Source of the DNA: Euborellia annulipes
Lineage: Eukaryota; Arthropoda; Insecta; Dermaptera; Anisolabididae
Direction of reading: 5' to 3'
DNA length: 64,000 nucleotides
Assembly: GCA_023213315.1 (NCBI GenBank)
Contig: JAKCPI010006028.1
Span: 124,001 to 188,000 of the forward strand
A program made the translations under genes and the position numbers. This document shows, piece by piece, positions 31,300-43,436 of this stretch. The notes under the pieces are model-generated. The model was not told the DNA's origin, did no database searches, and saw only the letters and a program-made list of their open reading frames with translations. Within the stretch, counting starts at the first letter, position 1. Every line of letters starts with the position of its first letter.

Positions 31300-31740
31300 A
31301 GCCGTCATATAATCAGGAAAAATAAAAATAATGAGCTATAAGGTTATAAGGTGAGGTGGTTTCGGTAAAAGGGCCGACAGGACAAACAGCAGCCAGCATC
31401 GCTATACTTGAAGCCAATCGATTCCTGAGCAAATGACCAACGAGGGACGTCGTTGCCAAATCGACGTCGCCACAACCCCTCCTTCGTGAAAATCTGCGCA
31501 CCTAATTACGTGCTGCTTGCAATTATTTGCAAAGCGTTCTATGAATCATGGCAACAGAGGAAAGGACGTTACTTACAGAAAAAGAAAGAAATGTGTCTAG
31601 TTGTAGAAAAAATAATTCGTTGAGATTAAAGAATTTTTCAAGGCGGATTGGCCGTTTGCTGTTTTGCCTGACACTTAATGAAGGAAGAGATGTAGTGTAA
31701 GTTTTAGCTCCTGGTCGCCATTGTAAAGTCAAAAATAATA
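31300..31740. other. GC-richer patch and R2 remnant
   Basis: 31330-31520 contains two CGACGTCG-type steps, and an open minus-strand frame (31313-31501) of unknown nature that lacks a convincing splice border. 31640-31722 resembles decayed R2 (CTCCTGGTCGCCATTG). Confidence 0.3.
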
Positions 31741-31853
31741 AAAGCCCTAGCTAATAAAAACATTAAGACACTACCGGTATTCTAAACATAAAGTAAATTA
31801 GAAATTTTTTTATTTTTTTTTTTTGTCTTGAACCCTGCACTTTTATTTATAAT

Positions 31854-32115
31854 CTTCTTCTTCTGTCCTCGCCTTTTTCCCGCGATGCGGGGCCGGCGAA
31901 CTTCACTATTTCCCTCCAACCCTATCAAGCGTTTTTGCGACCGGAAGAAATAGGACAGGCCGGCCAGTCGTACGGTCTGACGCCTATTGAAAAGAGGAAA
32001 GAAGAGACAGACATACAAATAACTGAGGGACCGTCTGTCCCAGCTCGGGCAGCTCGTGGTCGCCATCCACGTACCCACAAGGTGTGGGCCCCTGAGCGAT
32101 GGGCCCCTAAACGAA
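31854..32115 (-). mobile_element. R2 SINE-like element, full length
   Basis: The same structure as 28619-28865, with TTATTTATAAT repeated on both sides (31843-31853, 32119-32129). The minus-strand 3' end is a (GAA)n-type tail. Confidence 0.85.
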
Positions 32116-32139
32116 CACTTATTTATAATATTTATTTTA

Positions 32140-32280
32140 ATACAACTGAGACAATAAGTAAGACCATTCGGCCTGAGAAAGAAAGGGAAGAGGCTGATAA
32201 TAAGAAATAATAAGCCAGCCTCAGCTCGGGTAACTCGTGGTCGCCATCCACGTACTCACAGAAAGTGAGCCCCTGAATAG
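32140..32280 (-). mobile_element. R2 SINE-like fragment
   Basis: AGCTCGGGTAACTCGTGGTC and CATCCACGTACTCACAG followed by GTGAGCCCCTGA: the 5' half of R2 in the same orientation as its neighbour. Confidence 0.8.
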
Positions 32281-32327
32281 AATTTAGAAATTTTTTATAT
32301 GATAGGCGTAAAGTAAAATGCCATTTT

Positions 32328-32947
32328 ATTTTCTCTTACCCTATATATTATATATAAGATATAGGCCTATAGAGAGAAAATATTGCGATCATGTCAAAAA
32401 TTTAATAGAATTTGATAAAGAATTGAGCTAGGAGATTGAAATTTTATATTTAAATTAGGTACCCTCCCGGGCACTCAAAATAAGCTTTTGAACAAAATCG
32501 GCTAAAAAAGTACTAGTGAAATACTTTTTCAGTTTTTTTTTGGAATTTCTCAAAATCGTCTGTAAAGATTTTGATTAAAATTCAAAAATTTATTATTTTT
32601 TACATTCTCTTTAAAATCAATAAAATTTTTCGTGAAAATTGTTTTAAGTACATTCTACTGATATACTTTTTCAGTTTTTTTTCGATTTTCTCAAAATTGA
32701 CTCTAACGATTTTGAATTTTATTCTACAAACAATCTAACGATTTTGATTAAAATTCATAAATCAATTATTTTTTAGAACCTCTTTAAAATATATATTCTA
32801 ATTTTGAAAATTGTTTAAAGTACACTTTACTGATGAAGTATTTCTGATTTTTAATTAGGAAATCCAAGTGGTAAAGTTTGAGACTAAGGCACTATGGGAA
32901 ACTAAATATATCTCGACACAATGCGACTAGTCACACCAGATTTTTTT
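32328..32947 (+). repeat. R1 repeat copy 16
   Basis: 5' hairpin TTTTCTCTTACCCTATAT, then the deleted middle with duplicated CTCTTTAAAAT segments, ending at GTCACACCAGATTTTTT without the inner 3' hairpin arm. Confidence 0.85.
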
Positions 32948-34000
32948 GTAAATTTGTTATAAAAAATTATTATTTATTTTTACCTTAAAATATATCAATA
33001 TAATTAACGTCATTTTTTTCTATATTTTTTTTTTTTCAACTCCATGGGATAACTCAAAGGGTGAATTTTTTCTAAAGAAGGATATTTCAAAGTAAGCTAC
33101 AATTGAAAATTACTTTAAAAATTAGCGGTTCGTAATGAGTAAGTGATGTTGAGAAATTAGGAAAAAAACCTCATGTTACACTTAACTAGGCTTGAATCTT
33201 TTAATGAAGCAGAGCAAATTGCGACCAAGAATCACTGTCAATAAAGAAAAACAGAGGATGACTCCAGGATTTCGACTGCCACTGGATTAGACATACCTCC
33301 GATCTGTTTCAACATTATTAAACACTTTAAATTATTATTGTAATCAACCAGCTAAATAGTGACAATATGATATTTTAGAAACTCATCATTAGATTAGCAT
33401 TGGAAGTGTTTATTCAGCATGAGATGGCTGATACCTTTGATCTAAAATAACTTAATAATTGATCGAATGGATATATGCTCCCCCTGCCCCGCCTCTCTTC
33501 TTGTTGAATTAAAATAATCAAGTTAAAAAAAAAATAATTTTAAAATTGCCATCAAAATAAAAATTTACAAAAGATCCAAATGAAATGCTTCACTGGTTTT
33601 TTTAAATGTTTGTTCCGGTGCGTTAATTTCTAAATTTTTTGTTTACTCTTTTAATATTAAATTTTAAACACTTTTGAATTAATAAACAAAATAAAGGAAA
33701 ATTATTAATTCTTATTTCGAGGATTTTGAAATAAACGGCATTTTATACAGTAAACTCTCGATTTAACGGAAAGTATATATTATCAAAAATTAAAAATATT
33801 ATAATAAATCGAAATCAATACAGAAATAAATAAAAATTTGATGACTTTCAATTGGATTGGATCTCAGTAGTGAAGCTGCATGTTAAGGAGCGAATTCCAT
33901 AATTTTATTGATTGAACAAGAAACAAGCTGAAGGGGCATTCAGTTATTTGGAGATCAATAGAAGGGGTGCAGAGATGTTTTCATTATACAGGGTGTTTCC
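32948..34000. other. AT-rich sequence, transposon ends only
   Basis: CAGTAAACTCTCGATTTAAC at 33749-33768 has the form of a pogo-type terminal repeat. CAGGGTGTTTCCAAA near 33989 looks like a mariner-type tip. Neither has a visible partner end. No gene. Confidence 0.35.
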
Positions 34001-34049
34001 AAACACAGCTTTACGTTAGGCTTATAAGTTGAAGGGATGTGGCTGTGAA

Positions 34050-34240
34050 GTATCAATAAGATGTGATCTGGAGGACAGCACCCAGAAAGCGAGTCTCTTT
34101 TAAGTAAAACAGGCTCCTTAAACGTTTCGAATAATTTAATTGCGCCATCTTCAGTTGTGTTAGGTTTTTTTTTTTGTCTATTTTACTCAATAGAGACTAT
34201 CTTCCTGGCTGCTGTCCTCCACATCAAATCTCAATAGGTT
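34050..34240. repeat. Foldback P12 with a hammerhead-like core
   Basis: Imperfect arms GATGTGATCTGGAGGACAGC and GCTGTCCTCCACATCAAATC enclose, on the minus strand, CTGAAGA (complement of 34150-34156) and GAAAC (complement of 34126-34130), both canonical. Confidence 0.7.
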
Positions 34241-34406
34241 TATAAGTATTTCATTTGATTTCTAATTAATGTAATTTTTTTTTATGTTCAGCCTGAATAG
34301 TAATGAAAAAATTCCACGTGTCTATAAATTTATCAGCTTTCTACAATCAGAAGAAGAATCGATAAAAATAATTTGTATCAAATTATTATTACTTTAGAAA
34401 TAAAAT

Positions 34407-34968
34407 TATTCGTGAATACAAATCATCAAATTCAAAATCATATTCATTTTTTTTGGTATTTAGAATCCGTCTAAATTTATTTAAATTAATCAGGATTAAT
34501 TTAAATAAAAGTTTTTGGGTTTTGTATTATTATTATTATTATGGGAGTATTTAATTATAGACCACATTTTGTTATTAAATATTTATTAAAAATATAAATA
34601 CTGTACTACATTTCGACTGCTTATTCTGCAGTCGTTTTTAAGTACTCTGCACTTGATCCGACTCAAGTGAGCTAACCTCTAAGGGAAATGCACTGTCCAT
34701 TAGAGGTTAGTTAACTTGAATCGGAACAAGTGCTCAGTACTTGAAAACGATTTCCAAATAAGCAGTCGAAACGTTATGCAGTATTTAAATTTTTAATAAA
34801 TAATTAATACAAAATGTGGTCTATAATTAAAAACTCCCATAATAATAATAATACAAACCCCAAAAGCTTTTATTTAAATTAATACTGATTAATTTAAATA
34901 AATTTAGGCGGATTCTATATATACAAAAAAATTAATATGATTTTGAATTTGACAATATATTCACGAAT
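34407..34968. repeat. Palindrome P2, about 560 bases
   Basis: The arms pair from ATTCGTGAATACAAATCA on the left to its complement before 34966. They include TTATTATTATGGGAGT, ATAGACCACATTTTG and TTTCGACTGCTTATTCTGCA. The outer part includes what looks like a decayed S3 SINE body, so host sequence was inverted-duplicated along with the element. P3 (49612-50197) shares the inner half. Confidence 0.85.
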
Positions 34969-35009
34969 TAATAACAATATGTGGTCTATAATTAAAAACT
35001 CCCATAATA

Positions 35010-36130
35010 AGATCTCTTACTCTGCTTTAAGAGATATTGTTGCCCTAAGATATTTAATGAATATTTGAGTTAAATGTTTCCTCTTTTGGTGAATAATAAA
35101 ATCTACCCTTCAACAAGGGCGGATTTAATAAATGTGAAGCTTGAGGGAAAAATTCTAAAAACTTTTGTTTGGCCTCAACAGTTGAGTATTTAGGGTGGGA
35201 AGCCGGAGATCCCTTCCGAAACCGAGAGTTTGTTAAAATAAGCACAAAATTTTAAAAATAATAAGCCAAATTATAAAAAAAAAAATAATAAAATATCAGT
35301 TACAAATTCGCAATATTTTATTTATAAAAAGAAAATATTTCAATTAGGTTATATTATTGTAAAAAATAACACTGGAAATATTGATATTGACACAATAAAT
35401 AAAATTTTTGCCACCTTGAAAAATTTTGTTAAAAGAAACTCGAGATGTAGAGGGAATCTATCTAAACACCAAGAGTCCAGAGAAGGCAGGCCGCATAGCT
35501 AGTCTTAAATAAAATATAATTTAATCAATGTTAATAAAATTGACTTTCGATACATAAGAACCATAAATTATCTTCTTATAAAGAAGGTAAAAAAAAAAAA
35601 CAAAGGTTTCATTATATTTGTTCAATTGATAAATAATAAAACAAGTTTATTTTTTTGTTAACAAAAATTTTTATGATTAAAGAACAAAAAAAGGAAATTA
35701 ACCTCTTTGTGAAGGTAAAATAATTTATAAATTTCTCTTTGAGATAAGATATAAATCAAATTTGACGAATGTTTTGTCAACAACTTTGAACTTTATTTCG
35801 TGATCAAAAATCACTCAATCGGGATTGGATATATTATTTTGAAATGTTTTTTTTTTGACTTTTTGTTTTTTTAGGAAACAAACATTATTTTTAAATGTCG
35901 AAAAAATAATGAATAAGTTAATAAAATATTTTTTTGAAATTAAATTGTGAATCGATTATCTAATTCTGCTATGTATATATATATTTCTCTATCTGTGTTC
36001 AATGGCATCTTATAGTCAATTAATGACTTCATTTTTATCCTTCAAATGTGGAATTGTAAATTTCCACTACAGCAAATAACACTACACTTTTCACTAAATA
36101 CACAGTAGCCGGTGAATCTTTTTGTAAAAA
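35010..36130. other. AT-rich sequence, no gene seen
   Basis: No supported feature. Confidence 0.4.
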
Positions 36131-36134
36131 ATAT

Positions 36135-36275
36135 TTTCGGAACGAGGCTTAGAGTGAATTGGCAGAAAACGTCACATAACGAAAAAGCGTTACAGCGCCC
36201 GAGCGCCAGCGAAGGAAGGCGAGGCTAGCCGAAGCCGTAGGCCACGCCTACCCCCCCCCCCCCCACACAAGATAG
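36135..36275. promoter_or_regulatory. GC-rich patch, possible regulatory element
   Basis: AACGTCACATAACG (CRE-half-like), CGCCCGAGCGCC and GTAGGCCACGCCTACC, then a C-run (36251-36263). No TATA or frame can be assigned. Confidence 0.2.
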
Positions 36276-37133
36276 ATGCAAATAAAAAAAAGGCGCTCCA
36301 TTAGCATGAAGGGTTCGCAATAATCATCCATAATTTACATCTCGGCAGATGTGGACAACACTAGAGAATGCTAAATCAATATGGGCGATATAATGTATTG
36401 CTAAAAAAAGACCTGTTATAATCTGAACCGGCTCTAGAAAATTCTCTTTCTCTCTATCTCTTATAGTTGAAAAAAAAGGCGTGAGGAACTTCGATCCTGG
36501 CCGGGGTCCCACGACCCCACACGTTTGATTTTTTTATGAAAAATTATAAGAATATTTTTCGGTATCTGAGACCATTTAGATTCCGTCATTATTATTCTAT
36601 TAATTGCTAGCCAATATAATTTAGAAAAATTTCATCGCATAGGATAGGAAGGGAATTTATATCCTCTAATCCGAGTAGTGAGATTTCTACCTCAGTGCTA
36701 CAGAGGCAAAAAAACAATGAAAAAAGCATTCAGATAATATATGGAAAAAAGTTTAGGGTTTTTATCACTGGTGCGAAAACGCACCACTCTATTTGTCATT
36801 GAATATCGTCTATAGTAATGAAAAAAAAAATTATGTATCATTTAGCTAAGTAAAGTAATCTTATTGGTAATCTAATTTATGAAGAATGAAAAAGAAAAAT
36901 AATTTTAAATGCAAAATATTTATTTTTGAAGTTTGGTGTTTTTTGACTCTTCGAATTTAAATAATTATTTAATATGTAAAGACTGTAAAATTCGTCATTT
37001 TCTCTCATTACTAGGCAAAAATGTATCATAAATAATCTATAAAAAAATAATTAACCAAAACATTTAGATACTTATTGAGAAAAAATTTTTTTTAGGTACT
37101 GGTTCGATATGGGTTAAAGAGAATTCTAATAGC
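36276..37133. other. AT-rich sequence, no gene seen
   Basis: 36550-36620 shows a faint reversed S3 body (TCGGTATCTGAGACCATTTA). Otherwise nothing. Confidence 0.35.
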
Positions 37134-37141
37134 ATTTAAAC

Positions 37142-37288
37142 CAGGGCTGGGGTGTTAACAGGAAAATATGCCAACACAGACACCTTTAAAATTAAAGAGG
37201 CTTTTATAGCTTTTGTAGTTAAAATACTATATTTTATTTTATGCCGAAGCCGGCAAAGCACTCTTAAATTTGCCACACCCCAATTCTG
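37142..37288. mobile_element. Short hAT element H9
   Basis: CAGGGCTGGGGTG and (complement) CAGAATTGGGGTG ends, with a perfect ATTTAAAC duplication (37134-37141, 37289-37296). 147 bases, non-coding. Confidence 0.85.
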
Positions 37289-37489
37289 ATTTAAACACCT
37301 TTCTAAATATTTTTTTTTTTTTTTTTTAATTATAATTTTTCGGAATTTTGGAGGGAGAGAGGTTTTGGACTCCCATATCTCACGTTATCTAAAAAATAAT
37401 TTCAAATATTGAAATAAGAACTAAATATAAAAAATTTGAATTAGAAAAAAAAACTTTAAATTGCAAGAATAATTTTATGTAATTCACAA

Positions 37490-37900
37490 GCTATTTGGTA
37501 ATTGCATGATAAACGGAGAGTTTTTCCAACAGGAAGGATGTACAATTAATCCGGAACTGGACTAGAAAGGGAAAGAGGGTGGGATGCTTCTCTCTCAGGG
37601 CGGTCCAGTCAGCCACCGGTTCGCTTTGAATCAGCCTCCCGGGTAACTTTATCTCAAAGCTTAAGTACCCATCACTTTGAGATGGTCCTATTTTTATTGG
37701 CATTCCTCCCTTGCTAGAGGCGATCTGGACGCGGGGGCGGAGGACTCGGGCTGTTTTTGATCTCCCGAAAGCGAGCACGAAATATGATGCTTATCTGGAC
37801 GCTAGTAGCCCGATGCATACTTGCTTTCGACATTTTGGCGAGGAAAATTGGATTTCTTCCTCAAAATGGTCATTCATGACGGAGTAAGATCATGTTACAA
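37490..37900. other. GC-richer unique block, unknown
   Basis: The minus-strand frame 37491-37778 (95 codons) begins MLAFGRSKTARVLRPRV and has a plausible composition, but no domain or splice border that I can support. Inner repeats AACTTTATCTCAAAGCTTAA and CATCACTTTGAGATGG are partly palindromic. It could be an exon, a regulatory block or an old repeat. Confidence 0.2.
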
Positions 37901-38363
37901 GTTTCGCTTGCATTTATACACCTTGTATAAAAAAAAAGAGATGTTTAAGTGAAAGATAGATATCGATTCCAAATATGAATAGAAATTATCGCGTTACGGT
38001 CTACAAAATCTGCCTAAAAATAAAGAATGAAAATTGAATTAAAATATTGCTCTTACGAATTGAATAAATATTGTAATTGAAAAGCGATAATAGAGATTTC
38101 CGAGATAATAAGGGGATATTTGGCCTACCAGCCAAAAAATAGGTTATTTACAAAATATTTTAAATAACAATGACTTGTTAAATCCAAATTAGGGCATTTT
38201 TTTATATATATTTATCCTACCATCTGTTCTCGAAAACTGTTTAATAGATATTGTTTTATAATAGTATAATTTGAAATCATATGGTCTCAGATGCTAAATG
38301 GAAAAAAATAAAATATTGAAAATTTATAAAAATAAAATAAAGGTAAAATAACCATATAGGAAA

Positions 38364-38767
38364 CAGGGGCGTATATAAGGGGGGGGGGCGAGCTGAGTCC
38401 GCCCCCCCCGAAATTTTCCAAATGCATATACATATATAGGGATATACAGACATTAGAGGGTCTCCCCCCCCCCCGAAATGTTTGCTCGGCCCCGCAGTAC
38501 GAAAACTAAAACTTAGGTTCTGCAAAACAAGCGATGTCCAGCGGGCGGCACAATTTCCGTGCTTCAAAAAAATTTTTCCGCAAGGCGAAAAATTTTGGTT
38601 TCGCAAAAGAGGGAATGTTTCGCGGGCGGCAAAATTTTGGTTCCGCAAAAACAAAATTTTTCGCAGGGCGGAAAACTTAGGTTCCGCAGAAAACAATTTT
38701 TTTCTCAGAAAGATTTTTGAGTTCAGCCCGCCCCCCCCCCGAAAAAAAATTTCTATATACGCCCCTG
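38364..38767. mobile_element. hAT element H7 with internal CGGAAAA/TTCCGC repeats
   Basis: Perfect ends CAGGGGCGTATATA on both sides and a perfect ATAGGAAA duplication (38356-38363, 38768-38775). G-runs and C-runs lie just inside the ends. The interior is a degenerate tandem array of about 30-60 base units built on GGTTCCGCAAAA and TTCGCAGGGCGG. The 139- and 120-codon frames over it are products of the array. Confidence 0.92.
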
Positions 38768-38859
38768 ATAGGAAAATAAGGAAAATAAATTGGCAGGTAG
38801 GCCTGGCTCAAAAAGTGATCCGTTGTATTTTCCTATTTGAGTAATACTCATTGAGTATA

Positions 38860-39393
38860 TATATGAGAGATGACTGTGTTTCCCTTTAAGGACTCGAACT
38901 GAGTCTTTCATTCGTAAGTACAAATTAGCGTAGCAAACAATTTATTGTTGGGTTCTTAACTGCATGTTGTGTTTCCTCATCAGAGTAACATTTAAACCAC
39001 ACAAACAAATGTCCTCGATCAATTCAAAAGTAAAAGATAAAATAAAAAACGAAAATAATGAAGTTTATAAGGTAACTTGTGAATGTATTAAAGTATATAT
39101 TGGCGAAACAAGTAGAAAGATCTTAACAAGAATGTCCGAACATGAGAGAGTCATCAGATTGAAACATCCAAATCAGTCTGCAATTGCAGAACATGCCCTA
39201 ACAACTGGCCATAAAATAAGACAATGTCAAAACGGTTCAGGTTGAAAATGAGTGGTGGAAAAGAAAAGTCAAAGAGTCGATAGAAATTAATAAACATCCA
39301 AATAATATCAATAAGGAAGATGGAGATAGGCTTAATAAAATGTGGAACATTGTGTTGAATGAGAAAAAATTTTCATTAGATGTCAGGTTTTGA
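38860..39393 (+). pseudogene. Penelope-like retroelement 3' end (GIY-YIG endonuclease)
   Basis: The plus-strand frame from about 38984 reads VTFKPHKQMSS, then NEVYKVTCECIKVYIGETS, then AIAEHALTTGHKI. A +1 shift near 39243 continues with HPNNINKEDGDRLNKMW and stops at TGA 39391-39393. The VYK..C....YIGET core followed by R..EH, SA.AEH and TGH is the GIY-YIG nuclease at the C-terminus of Penelope-like elements, where it nicks target DNA. The reverse-transcriptase part is absent. One frameshift makes the copy inactive. Upstream, GTAAGT at 38914 and CTTAAC plus CATCAG at 38953-38983 could border a 70-base intron, but the upstream frame carries a stop. Confidence 0.8.
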
Positions 39394-39414
39394 TTATGTA
39401 AGGATAGGTGAAAT

Positions 39415-39705
39415 TTTTAAACAAAAATATTTATATTTTTTACTATGGCGTCCTATGAAGTACAAGAGTAGTGTCCTACAAACAAATTTTAAGGCAAAAT
39501 GAGAATATACATTAAAAAGAGCATCTAAAAAATAGTTCATTTATGAATTTTAATCAAAATCGTGAGAGCCAATTTTCAGAAAATCGAAAAAAATTAAAAA
39601 AGTTCATCCGTAAAGTACTAGTATTATATTAATAGTACGATTTTGTTTAAAAGCTTCGTGCTACATGCTACCTAACTTAAATATCAAATTTCAAACTTGT
39701 AGCTT
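39415..39705 (-). repeat. R1 repeat copy 17, 5' end missing
   Basis: Reverse R1 middle (CCTATGAAGTACAAGAGTA, GTAAAGTACTAGTA). Ends in a C-run and an inverted-repeat element end (39711-39745). Confidence 0.85.
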
Positions 39706-39919
39706 TTTCCGGAGCCCCCCCCCCCCCGGCACCTCTTAGTTGCGCCCATGGATAAAAGCAACAAACAAACAAAATTTCATCCAAATCTGAGATGGTGGGT
39801 TACATGGCTTGATGATTGAACATGGTATAACCCCTTATTAAATCATAATGTTTCAACTAGGAGTTAATTTTTAAAAAATTTAAGTTTATATTTAATATAT
39901 CTGTTTGTTTTTTTTACAG

Positions 39920-39957
39920 ATTTCTTCAGACGTCCTCGACCTGATTTAAATAAATAT
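39920..39957 (+). CDS. Candidate small internal exon
   Basis: Acceptor CTGTTTGTTTTTTTTACAG (39901-39919) and donor GTGAGTTTTTG (39958). The 38-base segment is open in one frame, reading FFRRPRPDLNKY after a split first codon and ending on a codon boundary. Its exit phase is the entry phase of the candidate exon at 52896. The sequence is too short for a family call and may be chance. Confidence 0.22.
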
Positions 39958-40299
39958 GTGAGTTTTTGTTCTGTTATATTATTTCTTTATTATAAATTAA
40001 ATTTTCCGGGTGGTGGATTTTGTGTCTTGTTTATATTATTGACATGTTAATCTTTTTTTTTTAAGCTTATTGCAAAATAAAACAACACTGACCGTATTTA
40101 AGTATACTTTTAAAAAATATCTTGCAAAAGCAATCCTTTATCCAAAATTAAATAATTTCCTTAAAAATATTAGCTACTAAAAAATTGAAAATAAAAGTAA
40201 AAATCTGCTGTGTTTTTGAGAAATGCTTATATTTTTTTAATCATATTTAATTCAAAGGATTCAATTTTTCTTTGATTCATTTCTATTTGATGTGGTAGT

Positions 40300-40820
40300 G
40301 TTCTTTTTTCACATCTAGTTTGTAAAGTTTTTTCGTGATTCCATATAGTCTTTGCTGCGAATTCCATGGGGACTTTTCTCGTTCTCCAACTATACATATG
40401 CAGATAGGATTTTTTTTCTGGCAAAAACAGGAACGGGGCCTGGCTTTTCGAACAGGCAGGTGGATTTGTTGCGAAAAAATTTGCAATGTGAACGAAGTCG
40501 GCCGCCGGTTGAGTTTCGTGTCAGTCTTATGATCCTCGCCGGCAGTCATCCATCTCTGCTCAAGAAGTCGTCCGTCAGACGTCGTCTTCGGTCCTGGCAG
40601 ACGTCCTGCAGACTACAGACTTGCAGATTTGCAGACTGTAGACAGACCACCGAGGACTCGTTAATTGATTCGACACACACCAGTGCAGTCAAATTGCCAT
40701 TTGCATTCATCGATTCCAACATGTGCAGGGCTTGTTCTCGAAAAACGGAGTCAAGTTTTTGTTCAAATCCCGGAATGAACAATGAACAAAGACACTTGGC
40801 TTCATTTACATAGCCATTGA
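40300..40820. other. GC-richer unique block with the longest open frame, unknown
   Basis: Plus-strand frame 40352-40813 (153 codons, rich in Ser/Arg/Cys) and overlapping frames on both strands reflect few stops in GC-richer DNA. No domain, splice site or signal is supported. GCAGAC is repeated five times between 40596 and 40660 (TGCAGACTACAGACTTGCAG). Confidence 0.25.
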
Positions 40821-41867
40821 TAAAAAAAACGGCGCTAAAAAATTAAATGAACTTTAAAAGATTGGTGAGAACTACAGTCTTATTTATTTTTTAAATATTT
40901 TTATATTAATGAGTTATAAATTATTCACCATATAAAGTTTAAAAAAAATATCCGTTCCAAAAATATAAGTGAAATATATCGCTATTCGCTAGGCTAAATT
41001 ATACCTTGATATATTTATTTATTCGTCATTGAGTATTTTAGATCTATTTGTATATTAAAAACCACTTGTTAGCTACCGGGCTGATAAAGTCAGTCTTAAA
41101 TCTACCCAAAATGAAGATTTATTTATCCCGTTGTCAACATTAAAACAGTCCTTTATAGGATTGGCGATAACATCAAAGTACCCCAAGAACATCAGCCACG
41201 GGTGTTTTATTAGAGATAAGATAAAAATACTTTTAATATTTCGTAAAGTCTGTGTGTTTGTTCTTTATTGAATTAATGAATGTTAAAGTTTTCAGTTAAT
41301 ACAACTTCCATCCAAAAGAAAGTTTCTTGAGAATTCCGAACGAGATGAGGGTGGTGGTGGTGGTGGTGGTGGTGGTGGGGGGGGTATGGGTGTCATTTAT
41401 ACGAAAGGAAATCAATCATTTTGACTTTAGGCAATTATTTCACCTCTCGGACGTCTTTTTTATTTTATCAATGGGAAACTTTTCCAAATAGAATTAACTA
41501 GTTGCTTTTTATTTGATTAAAATTGTTAGGTGCCTTGTTATCTCTGCTATCAACATATCTAACTTTGAAACATTTTGAAAATCGGGCAAAGTTTTTTTTT
41601 TTTTTTTTTTTTTGATAATTTAATTAAAAAGTATATTTCCGTAATTAAACTTTAAAAGAAATATAAAGAAGAAAATAAAATAAAAAATAACACCGGGTGT
41701 TGATTGAATTGATAAGTGTTTGATTACTGGATGGTAGGCAACCCAAATAGCCTTCGGCAATTTGAGACTGGTTTAATAATAATAGTTTTTATAAATTTAC
41801 ATTAGAATCATTAGTAAATTTTGGGTTGCCTAACGTCCGGTAAACAAAACGTACAAATTTATAAGAA
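40821..41867. other. AT-rich sequence with (GGT)n
   Basis: A (GGT)n microsatellite at 41349-41377 runs into a G-run. A poly-T run is at about 41591-41613. No gene. Confidence 0.5.
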
Positions 41868-42153
41868 ATTTAAATTATACACTAGGTTATGTGTTTCAAA
41901 ATTGTTTTATTAACTTGATACGTAATTCAACACTTGGTGTGTCATCTTTGATTTTGTTTTTCATTTGGGTGTAGACTATCACCACATCAGGTGGGGTTAT
42001 AAACTCAACCCATTCCCCACCACATCAATAGTCTATACCCAGATGAAAAACAAAAAAGATAACCAAACTTTTGAAGATGACACACTAAGTGTCGAAATAC
42101 ATATCAAGTTAATAAAACAATTTTGAAACACATAACCTAGTGTATAATAAATT
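41868..42153. repeat. Palindrome P4
   Basis: Arms from TTATACACTAGGTTATGTG to its complement. The inner part has GTGTAGACTATCACCACATC / GATGTGGTGGGGAATG-type pairing and, on the plus strand, TGAAGATGACACAC followed by GTGTCGAAAT, a decayed hammerhead-like core. Its ends match those of the palindrome at 49071-49210. Confidence 0.85.
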
Positions 42154-42473
42154 CCCTAAATTATCATGTTTCAACTAGAGCCTACGATATTTAAATTACA
42201 AATTTAACAATTCCATGAAAAAATTGTAATTTATAACAGCTATTTATATAATAGAGTGAAATAGCTGATATATGTAAAACAATTAAAAATTTTATGAGCA
42301 GAGATTCTAAGGAACCTACGTCATCGATACAAAATTTGTGTTGCTTCTCTAGAGCGCATTAGCCATTCATGGCTCAATCAAATAAATAAAATTTATATAA
42401 TAATACATTTTTGTAGTCTAATAAAATTTAATAAACTTATTTTTATTAAAAACTCAATTTGTCAAATAGAAAT

Positions 42474-42798
42474 TATGTATTGATTGCTGCAAGGTTTACT
42501 TTTGATTTTCTTATTCTGGTCTTCGGAATTTTAAAATAAATATTACAAAAAATATTTATTATAGAAAAATTTTGGCGACTGACATTGAAAATATTAACGA
42601 TGAAGTTTAACAATAAGATTTACATGTAAAAAATGATTTTTATCTATGATGTTGGTTCTCTTAGTAACCAAAACTGTTAACATTTTCAATCCTCATTAAA
42701 ATTTTCCGATAATAAATATTTTTTGTAACATTTATTTAAAAATTCCGAAGACCAGAATAAGAAAATCAAAAGTAAACCTTTCAGCAATCAAAATATAT
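42474..42798. repeat. Palindrome P5
   Basis: Arms TTACTTTTGATTTTCTTATT and complement, with TCTGGTCTTCGGAATTTT / AATTCCGAAGACCAGA. P8 (55775-56119) shares the GATCTTCGGAA ends. Confidence 0.85.
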
Positions 42799-42799
42799 A

Positions 42800-43436
42800 T
42801 TTGACTTGGGCTGTTTCTACTATAAAATAGAAATTATGAATAAATCAAGAAAAGATTTTTTCAAAATAAATTCGGTGCGAAAATGCAAACAAAACATCTA
42901 TGAAGTAATCTTAGTTTTTATTAGATGAAAAAAAAAAGATAGAAAAAACTGGCAGCTGGAGAGGGAGTAAATAATAATACAATATAATGAGCATTAAAGA
43001 TGATGAGCCGAGATAAAAAAGGAGGGGAGCCGAGGTCATCGGGGTAATGGCAAGGTAGTTTCGATTTCAGCCTTGATATTTCATCAGCGATAAAACCAAT
43101 TGGTCAAGTCCATTGGCCCAATGCACTCTTATTTTTCTAATCAAAGAATTATTTTGAATTAAAATGGTTCGGGATTTAAATTTTTTTTTTAATTAACTCT
43201 ACCAAAAAAAGAAATGGTTGAATCTTGAAAATTAAAAAACTGTGATGACGTATATAATTTTATATAATATGAATGTGTACTGGAATGAAGTAATAAGAGA
43301 AGCTCAGAACTTTGTAATTCTTATGCAAAGCAAACGATAGTCGCAATCACAAAAAGATGAGCATTTATTTGCATATATTCAGAGGCGTACCGGGAGGGGG
43401 GGGAGGTCCGCCCCAGACTTTTTTCGTGAAAATTGT
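42800..43436. other. AT-rich sequence with one hammerhead-like motif
   Basis: At 43054-43090 (minus strand) CTGATGA and GAAAC enclose 18 bases. Near 43383-43412 the text GAGGCGTACCGGGAGG with a G-run looks like a hAT tip. No gene. Confidence 0.4.
43054..43092 (-). ncRNA. Hammerhead-like core
   Basis: Complement of 43081-43087 reads CTGATGA and of 43058-43062 GAAAC, both canonical. The intervening stem (AATATCAAGGCTGAAATC) pairs poorly, so activity is doubtful. Text of this form is typical of Penelope-like element ends. Confidence 0.35.

Noticed and set aside
38277..38844. 139- and 120-codon frames on opposite strands
   Set aside because: They are generated by the tandem TTCCGC/GCGGAA array and C-runs inside hAT element H7.
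40352..40813. 153-codon frame, the longest in the window
   Set aside because: Not called as a gene: overlapping frames on the other strand are equally open, with no domain or splice support. It is described as an unknown GC-richer block.
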